DNA of 64,000 bases from assembly GCF_002197665.1 (NCBI RefSeq), contig NZ_NBBJ01000004.1, positions 124,001-188,000 on the forward strand, in the 5' to 3' direction. This DNA is from Sphingomonas mucosissima. Its GTDB lineage: Bacteria; Pseudomonadota; Alphaproteobacteria; Sphingomonadales; Sphingomonadaceae. The notes under the pieces were generated by a model. It was not told the DNA's origin, made no database searches, and was given only the letters and a program-made list of their open reading frames with translations. Both the position numbers and the translations under genes were made by a program. Position 1 is the stretch's first letter. Each line of letters begins with the position of its first letter. Of the stretch, positions 38,064 through 46,223 are shown in pieces.

Positions 38064-38930
38064 TCAGGGTGCCGGCACCTCAAGCGTGGTGGTGAAGGTC
38101 ATGCGCCGTTCGGTTGCGCGCGGCGTGCTGGCCTTCGCGTCCATGGTCGTGGCGCTCATCCAGTACATGCCCGGCACCGCCCACTTGATCCGCAGCACTC
38201 CGTCGGCGCCGGTCGTCAGTTCCTGAACCTCTTCGCTCTCGCGGAACTTCTTTGATCCGGGAACCACCGTCACCGTGACACCCGCGGCCGGCTTGCCATC
38301 AATCAGGAAGCGGAACTGGCCTTCTTCATCCGATACCAACGCGCTCGGGTGGGTGATCGGCTGCATCTCCAACCCTTTGCCGGTCGGCTTGAAGACCCCC
38401 TCGCTGGGCGCACCTGCGGTGACATAGATCGCGTTCGCGCCCATCACCTCCGTCAGCTTCACCTCAGTCGCACCCGCGGGAATTTCGGCCGGTGTAGCCA
38501 CGCTCTGTACCCGCGGTGCGCCCTGCGGCGCGCCTGCGCCAGCTGCGGGCGGCGGGCCGCGGCGGCCGCCGACGCGCCAGGTCTCGCCATTCAGTTTGAA
38601 GCGGCCCATCACCGACGACATCTCGGTGCCGATCTTCCACGTCCCCGGCTTGTCGACCTTCACGTCGAAGGTCGTGCGATGACGCCCTGTGGCGGCATTC
38701 TCGATCGCGCCCATGGTGCCGTCCGGCGCCCAGACCTTGATCTGTGCCGGCTGCATGGCGACGTGATCGGGATAGAAGAGGTCGTTCGAAATCGCCGCAT
38801 CGACCGTCACATATTGGTTGGTGTCGGACAGCGTGGTGGTGGACGGCAGCAGCCACTGGCGGTGCGCCATGGCAGGGGCGGCGAGCGTGGCCGCACCGAG
38901 GGCGGCGAGCAGGACGGTCTTCAGGCGCAT
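38064..38930 (-). CDS. DUF4198 domain periplasmic protein
   Basis: Secreted protein of 288 residues with a signal peptide (1-22, ending APAMA). The mature protein begins HRQWLLPS, a pattern typical of DUF4198 proteins, and ends in a carboxypeptidase-regulatory-like beta-sandwich (about 200-285). It has no cysteines and one glycine/proline-rich linker near residues 120-145. The start is ATG 38930 because AGGAAG lies 6 bases upstream; the in-frame TTG at 38945 overlaps the previous stop. DUF4198 proteins are often linked to metal uptake; here it probably partners the flavinylated DUF2271 protein. Confidence 0.88.
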   Translation of the reverse strand: MRLKTVLLAALGAATLAAPAMAHRQWLLPSTTTLSDTNQYVTVDAAISNDLFYPDHVAMQPAQIKVWAPDGTMGAIENAATGRHRTTFDVKVDKPGTWKIGTEMSSVMGRFKLNGETWRVGGRRGPPPAAGAGAPQGAPRVQSVATPAEIPAGATEVKLTEVMGANAIYVTAGAPSEGVFKPTGKGLEMQPITHPSALVSDEEGQFRFLIDGKPAAGVTVTVVPGSKKFRESEEVQELTTGADGVLRIKWAVPGMYWMSATTMDAKASTPRATERRMTFTTTLEVPAP

Positions 38931-38941
38931 GATGATCTTCC

Positions 38942-39412
38942 TCAACGAACGGTGACGGAGCCAAGCTCGGTGCTGCCGGTTGCGCTACCGCCCCGGCCCG
39001 GAACCGTGATCGGCACGCGTACCAGCTCCCGGCCGCCGGTTTCGCGCGCGGCCTCGACATTCAGCACATATTCGCCAGTGGGCAGGTTCTTGGGCAGCGG
39101 GATCTGATAGGTGCCCGGCGCGCGGGTCGCGCCGCTCACGCCATCCGCGGGCAGCTTCAGGCTGCGCCCGCCCTTGCGCCACCAGCTGCGCAGATCGGCC
39201 AGCCACTTGGTGCCCGGCTCGGCGCCGCCCTTCTTCACATCATACCAGACGAATACGGTGCGCGCCGGCCCGCCACTGACGGGCTCCAGCCATCCCGCGA
39301 CATACGGCCGGTGATATTCGGCCACTTTCAGCCGCGGTACCGTGACGCTCACCGTCTGGGCGGTGGCAGGCGCGCTCACCGCGCCGGCAAGAAGCAGATA
39401 GGCTGGGCGCAT
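38942..39412 (-). CDS. DUF2271 protein, predicted flavinylated electron carrier
   Basis: Secreted protein of 156 residues with a signal peptide (1-19, ending APATAQ). The motif D90-GVSGA-T96 matches the Dxx(S/T)GAT consensus that ApbE modifies, so T96 is the predicted FMN-attachment site. A tryptophan-rich stretch (LADLRSWWRK) precedes it. Family studies associate DUF2271 with PepSY membrane proteins and ApbE. It likely shuttles electrons outside the cytoplasmic membrane; the acceptor is unknown. It lies 18 bases after the PepSY gene. Confidence 0.88.
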   Translation of the reverse strand: MRPAYLLLAGAVSAPATAQTVSVTVPRLKVAEYHRPYVAGWLEPVSGGPARTVFVWYDVKKGGAEPGTKWLADLRSWWRKGGRSLKLPADGVSGATRAPGTYQIPLPKNLPTGEYVLNVEAARETGGRELVRVPITVPGRGGSATGSTELGSVTVR

Positions 39413-39430
39413 GAGTTCGCGAACGCTCCT

Positions 39431-40138
39431 TTAGTGGATCAGGAACAGAGCCAGCAGCAGCGGCACGATCACGCTCGTGGCAACTAAAGGCCAGGTGGAT
39501 GGACGATGGCGGGCGTGAAGCTGCAGCAGCAGCAGCCCGGTCAATGTGAAGACGATGCACAGGATGGCAAAGGCATCGATGAACCAGAACCAGGCGTCGC
39601 CCGTGTTGCGGCCCTTGTGAAGATCGTTGACGTACGAGATCCAGCCGCGCCAGGTCGTCTCCGCAGTGATGGCGCCGCTTTCGCGATCGATGCTCACCCA
39701 GCTGTCACGGCCCGGCCCCGGCATCGCGACATAGACCTCCTCGTCAGACCATTCGCCCGGCCGTCCCGCCGGATCGATCGTCACGGCGTCGGCGACAGCC
39801 TGCGCGACGGCCGCGGGAAGCGGTGCATTTGCCGCATGGTCACCGCGCAATTCGGCGAGCCGTGGGGGCGGCAATGTCGCCGCGGCACGCGTCACCTGCG
39901 GTTCCGCCCCGATCGTTGCGGCGTGGTTCAGCGTGATGCCGGTGATGGCGAATAGCAGCATGCCGGCCAGCGACACGGCGGCACTGACCCAGTGCCACAT
40001 GTGCAGCTGCTTCAGCCAGAACGCGCGAACCTTCTTGCGCGGCTTGGCAGGCGCGACCCGGCGCGGCGCCGCAGGCATTCGCGGCATCTCAAGCGGCAGT
40101 CGCTGTTCGCCCGTCACTTCCACGTCGCCGGCCTGCAT
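39431..40138 (-). CDS. PepSY-associated transmembrane protein
   Basis: Inner-membrane protein of 235 residues. A basic cytoplasmic N-terminus is followed by the QLHMWHWVSAA helix (about 44-72), a periplasmic PepSY-like region (about 75-175), then NDLHKGRNTGDAWFWFIDAF and two C-terminal helices (about 185-205 and 213-233). Histidines in QLHMWHW and NDLHKG could ligate heme, as in ferric-reductase-like PepSY proteins. It is the first gene of the ApbE operon, so it probably delivers electrons across the membrane to the DUF2271 flavoprotein. Confidence 0.88.
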   Translation of the reverse strand: MQAGDVEVTGEQRLPLEMPRMPAAPRRVAPAKPRKKVRAFWLKQLHMWHWVSAAVSLAGMLLFAITGITLNHAATIGAEPQVTRAAATLPPPRLAELRGDHAANAPLPAAVAQAVADAVTIDPAGRPGEWSDEEVYVAMPGPGRDSWVSIDRESGAITAETTWRGWISYVNDLHKGRNTGDAWFWFIDAFAILCIVFTLTGLLLLQLHARHRPSTWPLVATSVIVPLLLALFLIH

Positions 40139-40187
40139 GCCCGTCCCATCCGTGCCGCTGCATTCAGCGGCTGGGAGTGCGGCTAGA

Positions 40188-40212
40188 GCAATCGCGAATA
40201 ACTCGCAACAGC
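40188..40212 (-). promoter_or_regulatory. Iron-box-like palindrome upstream of the PepSY operon
   Basis: A GCGA-ATAAC-TCGC palindrome (40194-40206) within flanks GCAATC and CAACAGC lies about 50 bases upstream of the PepSY start. Read on the minus strand, TTGCGAGTTATTCGCGATTGC resembles the Fur/iron-response boxes I know from sphingomonad TonB-receptor promoters. The match is by eye only. Confidence 0.4.
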
Positions 40213-40261
40213 AAACCTGCCTCCTCTACCGGGCACGCAGATCCGGCGATCGGCAATCAGG

Positions 40262-42931
40262 TCAGCCCGAGTTGCGCAGCGCGGTCGCGATGGCGTTGAT
40301 CGACAGGAGGATGCCCTCGGCGATCCGCGCATCATCTTCACCGGCACGGTGCCGCCGCATCAATTCGATCTGCAGCAGGTTGAGCGGCTCGATATAGGGC
40401 AGGCGCAGGCGGATCGAGGCATCAAGGCTCGGCTGCTTCTCCAGCAGGCGCGATTGCCCCGTCACTTCCAGCAGCGCATCATGCGTGATCTGCCAGTCGT
40501 CCCGAATCCGCGAGAAGATGCGCCGACCAAGCTTCTCGTCCTCGACCAGGCTCGCGTAGCGCTCGGCAATGCCCATGTCTGATTTGGCGAGCACCATTTC
40601 CATGTTGGCGAGCGTAGCGGCGAACAGCGGCCAGCCTTCCGCCATTTCGGCGAGCAGCGCCTTGTCCTCGAACGCCGCGATCGCCTGGCCCACACCGTAC
40701 CAGCCCGGCAGCATCACCCGCGCCTGCGCCCAACTGAACACCCAGGGAATCGCGCGCAGGTCCTCGATCCTGGCGGACTTCTTCCGGCTGGCCGGGCGGC
40801 TGCCGATCTTGAGCCCGGAGATCTCGGCGATCGGCGTCATCTGCCGGAAGAAGGTGTTGAACCCTTCCGTGCCGTACACAAGGTCGCGATAGGCTTGGAA
40901 GGCGGCGTCAGAGAGCCGATCCATCGCGCCGGCGAAGCTCTCGTTCTCGGCATTGGACAGCGGCGCCGGCGACAGGCTGGCGAGCAGCGTTGCCGAAGCC
41001 ATCGCCTCCAGGTTGGTGATCGCGCTTTCCCGCGTGCCGTATTTGCCGGCGATCACCTCGCCCTGTTCGGTGATGCGGATTCGGCCCTGCACCGTTCCCG
41101 GCGGCTGCGCGCGGATCGCGGCAAAGCTGGAGCCGCCGCCGCGTCCCACCGCGCCGCCGCGGCCGTGAAACAGCTGCATGCCAACGCCCGCCGCCTCGAA
41201 CACGGGCTTCAGCGCGGTCGACGCCTTGGACAGTTGCCAGGTGGACGTGAGGTAACCGCCGTCCTTGTTGGAATCGGAATAGCCGATCATCACTTCCTGA
41301 TGCCCGCGCGCACGGGCGATCGCGGCGACTTCGGGCAGGGCGAACCAGGCGCGCATGATGCCCGGCGCCGCCTCCAGATCGCCGATCGTCTCGAACAACG
41401 GCACCGCCATGACATGCGCTTTGGGCGGATCGCCGGGCACGTAAAGGCCGACTTCCTTCAACAGCAGATGTACCTCCAGCAGGTCGCTGACCGAGGTACA
41501 CATGGAAACAATATACTGCCGGATGCAGGCAGGGCCGTAGGTCGCATGCGCCTCCGCGGCCGCCGCGACGATCGCCAGTTCCTTGGCGGTCTCTTCGGAA
41601 TAGGTGATGAAGCGGCTGGTCAGCGGGCGCGCGGTGGCGAGTTCGCGGTTCAGCAACGCGACGCGCTCTTGCTCGCTCAACGCGGCGTAATCGGTACAGA
41701 CGCCAGCGCAGGACAGCAATTCGCCGACGACCCGCTCGTGTACGGCGCTGTTCTGGCGCAGATCAAGCGTTGCCAAGTGGAACCCGAACACCTCGACGGC
41801 ACGGATCAATCGTCCGATCACGCCTCCGCTGGCCAGCAGGCCGCCGCCCGCCGCCGATAGCGCGCGCGCCATGGCGACCAGATCGGCGCGCAACGCACCC
41901 GGATCGGGATACGGCTCCGCATCGCGCGCCGCCGGCCGCGGCGGGCGAGTGCCCACCAGCTTGCGATAGGTCGCCGCCAGTCGTGCGTAGATCCCCGACA
42001 GCGCACGGCGATATGGTTCGTCGCGGCGGCTTTCGGCGTTGTCCCCGCTCGCTTCGGCCAGCGCGATCACGGCAGCGTCCACGGGAGCATGTTCCGCCGA
42101 GATCGACAGTTCAGAGCCCAGCGCGTGCAGCTGATCGAGATAATAGCCGATCGCCGCGCCCGATGCCTTGCCCAGCGCAACCTTCAGCGACTCGGCGGTG
42201 ACGTAGGGGTTGCCGTCACGATCGCCGCCGATCCAGCTGCCCGGCCGCAGGAACCCCGGCACCCGCTGCCCCATGGCGCGGTCCCACCGCTGGTACAGCG
42301 CCGGGATGACGGGGAGGAAGACATCGCGCAGGTAACTGAGCGCGGTTTCTACCTCATCGGTCACGTAAAGCCGCTCGCGGCGAAGCACGCGCGTCTGCCA
42401 CAGCAGCGCGACCTGGCGCACGATCGCCTCGTCGATCCGGTCGCCGTCGGGCGTTTCCTCCGCGCCGGTATCGCGCAGCGCCATCAGCTCGGCGATCCGA
42501 TTGCGGTGGTCGATCATGCTCTTGCGGCGCACTTCGGTAGGGTGCGCGGTCAGCACCGGCGCGATCAGCGCCTGGTCGAGCAGGGCGAGTACCGCATCCC
42601 GGTCGATCCCCTCCCCTGCGAGTCGCTGAACCGCCGAGGCGACGTCCGCGCCCTCTTCCGCCGTGATCCCCTGCCGATCCTCCGCCAGATTGGCGAGCAT
42701 GGAGAACAGCATAAAGCCGCGGACAAAATCGAGCGTCTCGTCGAGCGACAGCGCGTCCAGGTGATGGTCGACGGCGATGCCGGCGCCGCGATGTCGTTCC
42801 ACCGAGGCGGATCGGATGGCCTCGGTGGCGGCGAACAACCGCTCCCCACCCAGTGCCCGGATCACGTCGCCCAGGACGCGCCCGAGATAACGGATATCAT
42901 CATTGTTGGTGATCGATGGAAGCGCGCTCAT
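40262..42931 (-). CDS. ppc: Phosphoenolpyruvate carboxylase
   Basis: Anaplerotic enzyme fixing bicarbonate on PEP to give oxaloacetate. The 889 residues have the catalytic histidine motif VLTAHPTEVRRKS in the first third, the FHGRGGAVGRGGG loop with the catalytic arginines in the second half, and a C-terminus ATALRNSG (the conserved end is usually xxxNTG; here the last two residues are S-G). The ATG at 42931 gives the family N-terminus; an in-frame TTG at 42967 overlaps the previous gene's stop as TTGA. No strong ribosome site distinguishes them. Confidence 0.96.
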   Translation of the reverse strand: MSALPSITNNDDIRYLGRVLGDVIRALGGERLFAATEAIRSASVERHRGAGIAVDHHLDALSLDETLDFVRGFMLFSMLANLAEDRQGITAEEGADVASAVQRLAGEGIDRDAVLALLDQALIAPVLTAHPTEVRRKSMIDHRNRIAELMALRDTGAEETPDGDRIDEAIVRQVALLWQTRVLRRERLYVTDEVETALSYLRDVFLPVIPALYQRWDRAMGQRVPGFLRPGSWIGGDRDGNPYVTAESLKVALGKASGAAIGYYLDQLHALGSELSISAEHAPVDAAVIALAEASGDNAESRRDEPYRRALSGIYARLAATYRKLVGTRPPRPAARDAEPYPDPGALRADLVAMARALSAAGGGLLASGGVIGRLIRAVEVFGFHLATLDLRQNSAVHERVVGELLSCAGVCTDYAALSEQERVALLNRELATARPLTSRFITYSEETAKELAIVAAAAEAHATYGPACIRQYIVSMCTSVSDLLEVHLLLKEVGLYVPGDPPKAHVMAVPLFETIGDLEAAPGIMRAWFALPEVAAIARARGHQEVMIGYSDSNKDGGYLTSTWQLSKASTALKPVFEAAGVGMQLFHGRGGAVGRGGGSSFAAIRAQPPGTVQGRIRITEQGEVIAGKYGTRESAITNLEAMASATLLASLSPAPLSNAENESFAGAMDRLSDAAFQAYRDLVYGTEGFNTFFRQMTPIAEISGLKIGSRPASRKKSARIEDLRAIPWVFSWAQARVMLPGWYGVGQAIAAFEDKALLAEMAEGWPLFAATLANMEMVLAKSDMGIAERYASLVEDEKLGRRIFSRIRDDWQITHDALLEVTGQSRLLEKQPSLDASIRLRLPYIEPLNLLQIELMRRHRAGEDDARIAEGILLSINAIATALRNSG

Positions 42932-42963
42932 GCTGCCATGCTGCAACGCGTCACGCACCGCCG

Positions 42964-43371
42964 TCAACGCGCAGCTTGACCAGGTCCGGCACCTTGTTCT
43001 GCGGCACGACGCTCGCGATACGTTGCCCGCTCCTCGCTCGTCAGCGTGCCGTCCTTGTTCAAATCGTTGCGATCGAACCAGTCAAGCATCAGGTCGCCCC
43101 ATTCCTGCGGGCTCAGCGCCCCATCCCCATCGGTATCGCCACGCGCGATCATCGGGCGCAATCGTTCCGGTAGCTCGTCGGCCGTGATACGGTCATCACC
43201 GTTCACGTCCAGCCGATGGAAGCGGCGCTCGATCTCGCCGCCGAAATCCAGCCGGGAGGTCACCGTGGGTGGCGTATAATTTTGGGCAGCGCCGTTCTCA
43301 TGTTGCTCTTCGCGCGTGCCACAGGCTGCCAGCAGCGAACCACATGCTGCCAGCATCATCAACGATCGCAT
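42964..43371 (-). CDS. EF-hand calcium-binding lipoprotein
   Basis: A 135-residue predicted lipoprotein. The signal peptide has an LLAAC lipobox with C17. Three EF-hand calcium loops follow: DVNGDDRITADE, DTDGDGALSPQE and DLNKDGTLTSEE, each with acidic residues at positions 1, 3, 5 and 12. It is exported, so it would bind periplasmic or outer-membrane calcium. It directly precedes ppc, whose possible TTG start overlaps its TGA. Its function is unknown. Confidence 0.85.
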   Translation of the reverse strand: MRSLMMLAACGSLLAACGTREEQHENGAAQNYTPPTVTSRLDFGGEIERRFHRLDVNGDDRITADELPERLRPMIARGDTDGDGALSPQEWGDLMLDWFDRNDLNKDGTLTSEERATYRERRAAEQGAGPGQAAR

Positions 43372-43393
43372 CCCCGGTTAACCTCCCTCAAGA

Positions 43394-43963
43394 TCAGGCC
43401 TCGAGCTCAACGTCCCAGTAAAGCCAATCGTGCCATGTTTCGTGGAGATAGTTTGGCGGGAAGCTGCGGCCATGCTCCTGCAGGTGCCAACTGGTTGGGC
43501 GGATCGGCTCGATGTGCAGCGGCATGCCCGCCTGGTTGGGGGTGCGTCCGCCCTTGCGCAGATTGCAAGGCGAACAGGACGTAACGACGTTTTCCCAGGT
43601 CGTGCGCCCACCTTGTGCGCGCGGCACGACGTGATCGAACGTCAACTCGCGAACATGCCTGCCGCAATATTGGCAGGCGAAGCGATCTCTAAGGAACAGG
43701 TTGAAGCGCGTGAAGGCGGGAAATTGTGACGGCTTCACATATTGTTTCAGCGCAATCACGGACGGCAGCCTGATCGACTGCGTGGGACTTCTCACCTCGC
43801 GCTCATAATGGGCGACAATATCAACCCGGTCGAGAAACACTGCCTTGACCGCCGTCTGCCATGGCCAGATGCTGAGCGGATAATAAGACAAAGGCGTATA
43901 GTCGGCGTTCAGGACGAGCGTCGGGCATGCGTCCGGATGGCGGATCAGATCGGGATGGAACAA
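43394..43963 (-). CDS. HNH endonuclease family protein
   Basis: A 189-residue protein with a C-terminal HNH domain. The zinc knuckle is CQYCG and CSPCN, and the core is LTFDHVVPRAQGGRTTWENVV. The N-terminal NADYTPLSYYPLSIWPWQTAVKAVFL is typical of a widespread chromosomal HNH protein of unknown target. No methyltransferase or other defence gene lies beside it, so a restriction role is unlikely. Confidence 0.92.
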   Translation of the reverse strand: MFHPDLIRHPDACPTLVLNADYTPLSYYPLSIWPWQTAVKAVFLDRVDIVAHYEREVRSPTQSIRLPSVIALKQYVKPSQFPAFTRFNLFLRDRFACQYCGRHVRELTFDHVVPRAQGGRTTWENVVTSCSPCNLRKGGRTPNQAGMPLHIEPIRPTSWHLQEHGRSFPPNYLHETWHDWLYWDVELEA

Positions 43964-44062
43964 GCGGGTCCCCCTTCGATACCGTGTCTCGGCGCGGTGT
44001 CACGCCAAGCGATGACGCCATGATGACAGCCGGCGAATCGCCGGGTCAAGAGGAGAGGATAT

Positions 44063-44854
44063 TTGACCGACACTGTTATCTATGACGTCGCTGATCATGT
44101 TGCGACAATAACGCTCAATCGTCCGGAACGCCGCAACGCGCTGAACTGGGATGCCTATGCCCGGCTGGAGGCGGCATTTCGGCGCTCGGTGAGCGATGAG
44201 GAGGTGCGCTGCGTGATCGTGACCGGCGCGGACCCGGCCTTCTGCTCCGGCGATGACGTGGCGGAAATCATGGCAGGCCCCGATTCCTTCACCGCACGCA
44301 AGGCGCCGCCCGTCGTGCGCCACCAGCCCACGCCTGCGGCGATGGCGGCGCTGGAATGCGACAAGCCGGTGATCGCCGCGGTGAACGGCGCTGCCGTCGG
44401 ATGGGGCATGGAGCTGGCGCTATATGCCGACATCCGAATCGCATCGGAGAAAGCGAAGTTCGCGGAGCTGTTCATCAAGCGCGGCCTCGTGTGCGATGTG
44501 GGCGGCTTCTATCGGCTGCCCTCCATCGTCGGCCCCGCAAAGGCGGCAGAGCTGCTGTTCACCGGCGACGTGATCGATGCCACCGAGGCGGCGCGTATCG
44601 GCTTGGTGCGCGAAGTCGTGCCACACGATGAGTTGATGGCAAGCGCCCGGGCGCTCGCCGCGCGGATCGCCGCCAATCCGCCGCTGGCGCTACGCTACAT
44701 GAAGGAAGGCCTTCGCCGCGCCGCCTACGGCGACCCACGCGACCTTGGCGGGTGGGCAATCGAGATAATCCGCCGTTTGATGACGACCGAGGATCACAAG
44801 GAAGGCGTCGCTGCCTTCATGGAGAAGCGCGAACCGGTGTTCAGCGGGCGCTGA
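44063..44854 (+). CDS. Enoyl-CoA hydratase/isomerase family protein
   Basis: Crotonase-fold protein of 263 residues. Features are NRPERRNALNWD near the N-terminus, the CSGDDVAEI oxyanion block, AAVNGAAVGWGMELALYADIRIAS (second oxyanion block), and FIKRGLVCDVGGFYRLP, which carries no typical Glu-Glu dyad; the residues here are Leu/Cys/Asp, so the exact reaction is uncertain. The start is TTG 44063, with AGGAG at 44051-44055. Confidence 0.9.
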   Translation: MTDTVIYDVADHVATITLNRPERRNALNWDAYARLEAAFRRSVSDEEVRCVIVTGADPAFCSGDDVAEIMAGPDSFTARKAPPVVRHQPTPAAMAALECDKPVIAAVNGAAVGWGMELALYADIRIASEKAKFAELFIKRGLVCDVGGFYRLPSIVGPAKAAELLFTGDVIDATEAARIGLVREVVPHDELMASARALAARIAANPPLALRYMKEGLRRAAYGDPRDLGGWAIEIIRRLMTTEDHKEGVAAFMEKREPVFSGR

Positions 44855-44987
44855 CCGAGGGCGCGCGAACGGGTAAAGTCCCCAGCGTCGGCAGCGCCGC
44901 GCAGCATCGGGCGGTCAGCGCAAAGCGACACCGCTGCCAAGCGACACAGGCTTGCCCCTCAGCACTCGCCTGTACACATGCCGGGGC

Positions 44988-45818
44988 GTGATCGTCACCC
45001 GCTTCGCCCCCTCGCCTACCGGCCGGCTGCACCTCGGCCATGCGTATAGCGCGATCCTCGCGCATGATTTCGCGCGCCGCCAGGGCGGTCGTTTCCTGCT
45101 GCGGATCGAAGACATTGACGGCACGCGCAGCCGCCCGGAACATGTCAAAACGATCATCGCCGATCTCGCTTGGCTCGGCCTTTCCTGGGACGGCGACGTC
45201 GTCCACCAGTCGCAGCGTCTCTCCGCCTACGCCGGGGCGCTCGACCGGCTGCGCGAGATGGGTCTTCTCTATCGCTGCTATTGCACGCGGGCAGAGATCG
45301 CCGCAGCAAGCCTGTCCGCTCCGCACGGCGCCGAGCCGATCTATCCCGGCACCTGCCGTGTGCTGACCCGGCAAAATGCCGAGCGCCCGCATTGCTGGCG
45401 CCTCGACATGGCGCGCGCCACGGCCATCGCGGGACCGCTCACTTGGCAAGATCACGGCCGGACGATCGTTGCCGACCCGCTCACGGCCGGCGACGTTGTG
45501 CTCGCCCGCAAGGACGCGCCCGCCAGCTACCATCTCGCGGTCACCGTCGACGATGCATGGCAGGGCGTGACCGATGTGGTGCGCGGGCAGGATCTGTTTG
45601 CTGCCACCCATGTTCACCGCCTGCTCCAGGCGCTGCTTGGCCTGCCGACGCCCGCCTATCACCACCACCGCCTCCTTACCGGGCCCGACGGCGTCCGGCT
45701 CGCCAAGCGCCACGGCGCACCGGCGCTGGCGGCCCTTCGCGAAGGGGGTTCGAATGGGCTGGCGCTTGCGACGGAACTGCGCGTCGGACGGGTTCCCATC
45801 GGTGCCACCGATACCTAG
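44988..45818 (+). CDS. gluQ: Glutamyl-Q tRNA(Asp) synthetase
   Basis: Truncated GluRS-like enzyme (276 residues) that attaches glutamate to queuosine 34 of tRNA-Asp; it lacks the anticodon-binding domain. The HIGH-like HLGHAY motif, the FAPSPTGRLHLGH block, the zinc-site CYC...YPGTC region, and the RLAKRHG (KMSKS-like) motif are visible. The start was placed at GTG 44988, giving MIVTRFAPSPTG. Confidence 0.92.
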   Translation: MIVTRFAPSPTGRLHLGHAYSAILAHDFARRQGGRFLLRIEDIDGTRSRPEHVKTIIADLAWLGLSWDGDVVHQSQRLSAYAGALDRLREMGLLYRCYCTRAEIAAASLSAPHGAEPIYPGTCRVLTRQNAERPHCWRLDMARATAIAGPLTWQDHGRTIVADPLTAGDVVLARKDAPASYHLAVTVDDAWQGVTDVVRGQDLFAATHVHRLLQALLGLPTPAYHHHRLLTGPDGVRLAKRHGAPALAALREGGSNGLALATELRVGRVPIGATDT

Positions 45819-45827
45819 ATTAGACGC

Positions 45828-46064
45828 ATGCAAACCTTCCTGATCATCCTCCTCGTTGCGGCGCTGCTTGCGACGCTGGTCGCGCTCGTGCGCGGCATTG
45901 TCGCATTCCTGCAGAGCGCCAGTGCGGAGGCGCGGGGAACCGGCACCTCCGGGCCGACGCAGAGCCAGCTCAAGTCGAACAAGATGATGCAGCAGCGGAT
46001 CCTGTTCCAGGCGCTGGCCGTCATCATCGTCGTCGTGCTGCTGTTCTCCGCCGGGCGCACCTGA
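45828..46064 (+). CDS. Twin-transmembrane protein, HIG1-like
   Basis: A 78-residue protein with two hydrophobic helices (about 3-28 and 58-75) and a basic/polar loop SQLKSNKMMQQRIL between them, the pattern of alphaproteobacterial HIG1-domain proteins, some of which associate with respiratory complexes. It starts 9 bases after gluQ. Confidence 0.8.
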   Translation: MQTFLIILLVAALLATLVALVRGIVAFLQSASAEARGTGTSGPTQSQLKSNKMMQQRILFQALAVIIVVVLLFSAGRT

Positions 46065-46070
46065 TCGTCG

Positions 46071-46086
46071 GCGGCGCGCGCGCCGC
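46071..46086 (+). terminator. GC palindrome followed by TTT
   Basis: A 16-base perfect palindrome GCGGCGCGCGCGCCGC followed by TTTG lies just past the stop of the twin-TM gene. The loop would have to form within the palindrome, so the stem is short. This is a weak candidate terminator. Confidence 0.35.
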
Positions 46087-46223
46087 TTTGATGAACCAAA
46101 AGGCTGACCGTTGGTTAAACCTTGATCGAGGTTAACGGATGGTCGACGGGGCAAACTCCGCGTGCCGTCCTTGCCCGTGCGCGCTTGCGCCGCGGCGATC
46201 ATGATGGAAGGCTACGACAGTAG

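Noticed and set aside
43394-43963. HNH protein as a restriction or defence gene
   Set aside because: No methyltransferase or other defence gene is adjacent, and the family is a common housekeeping-context HNH protein.
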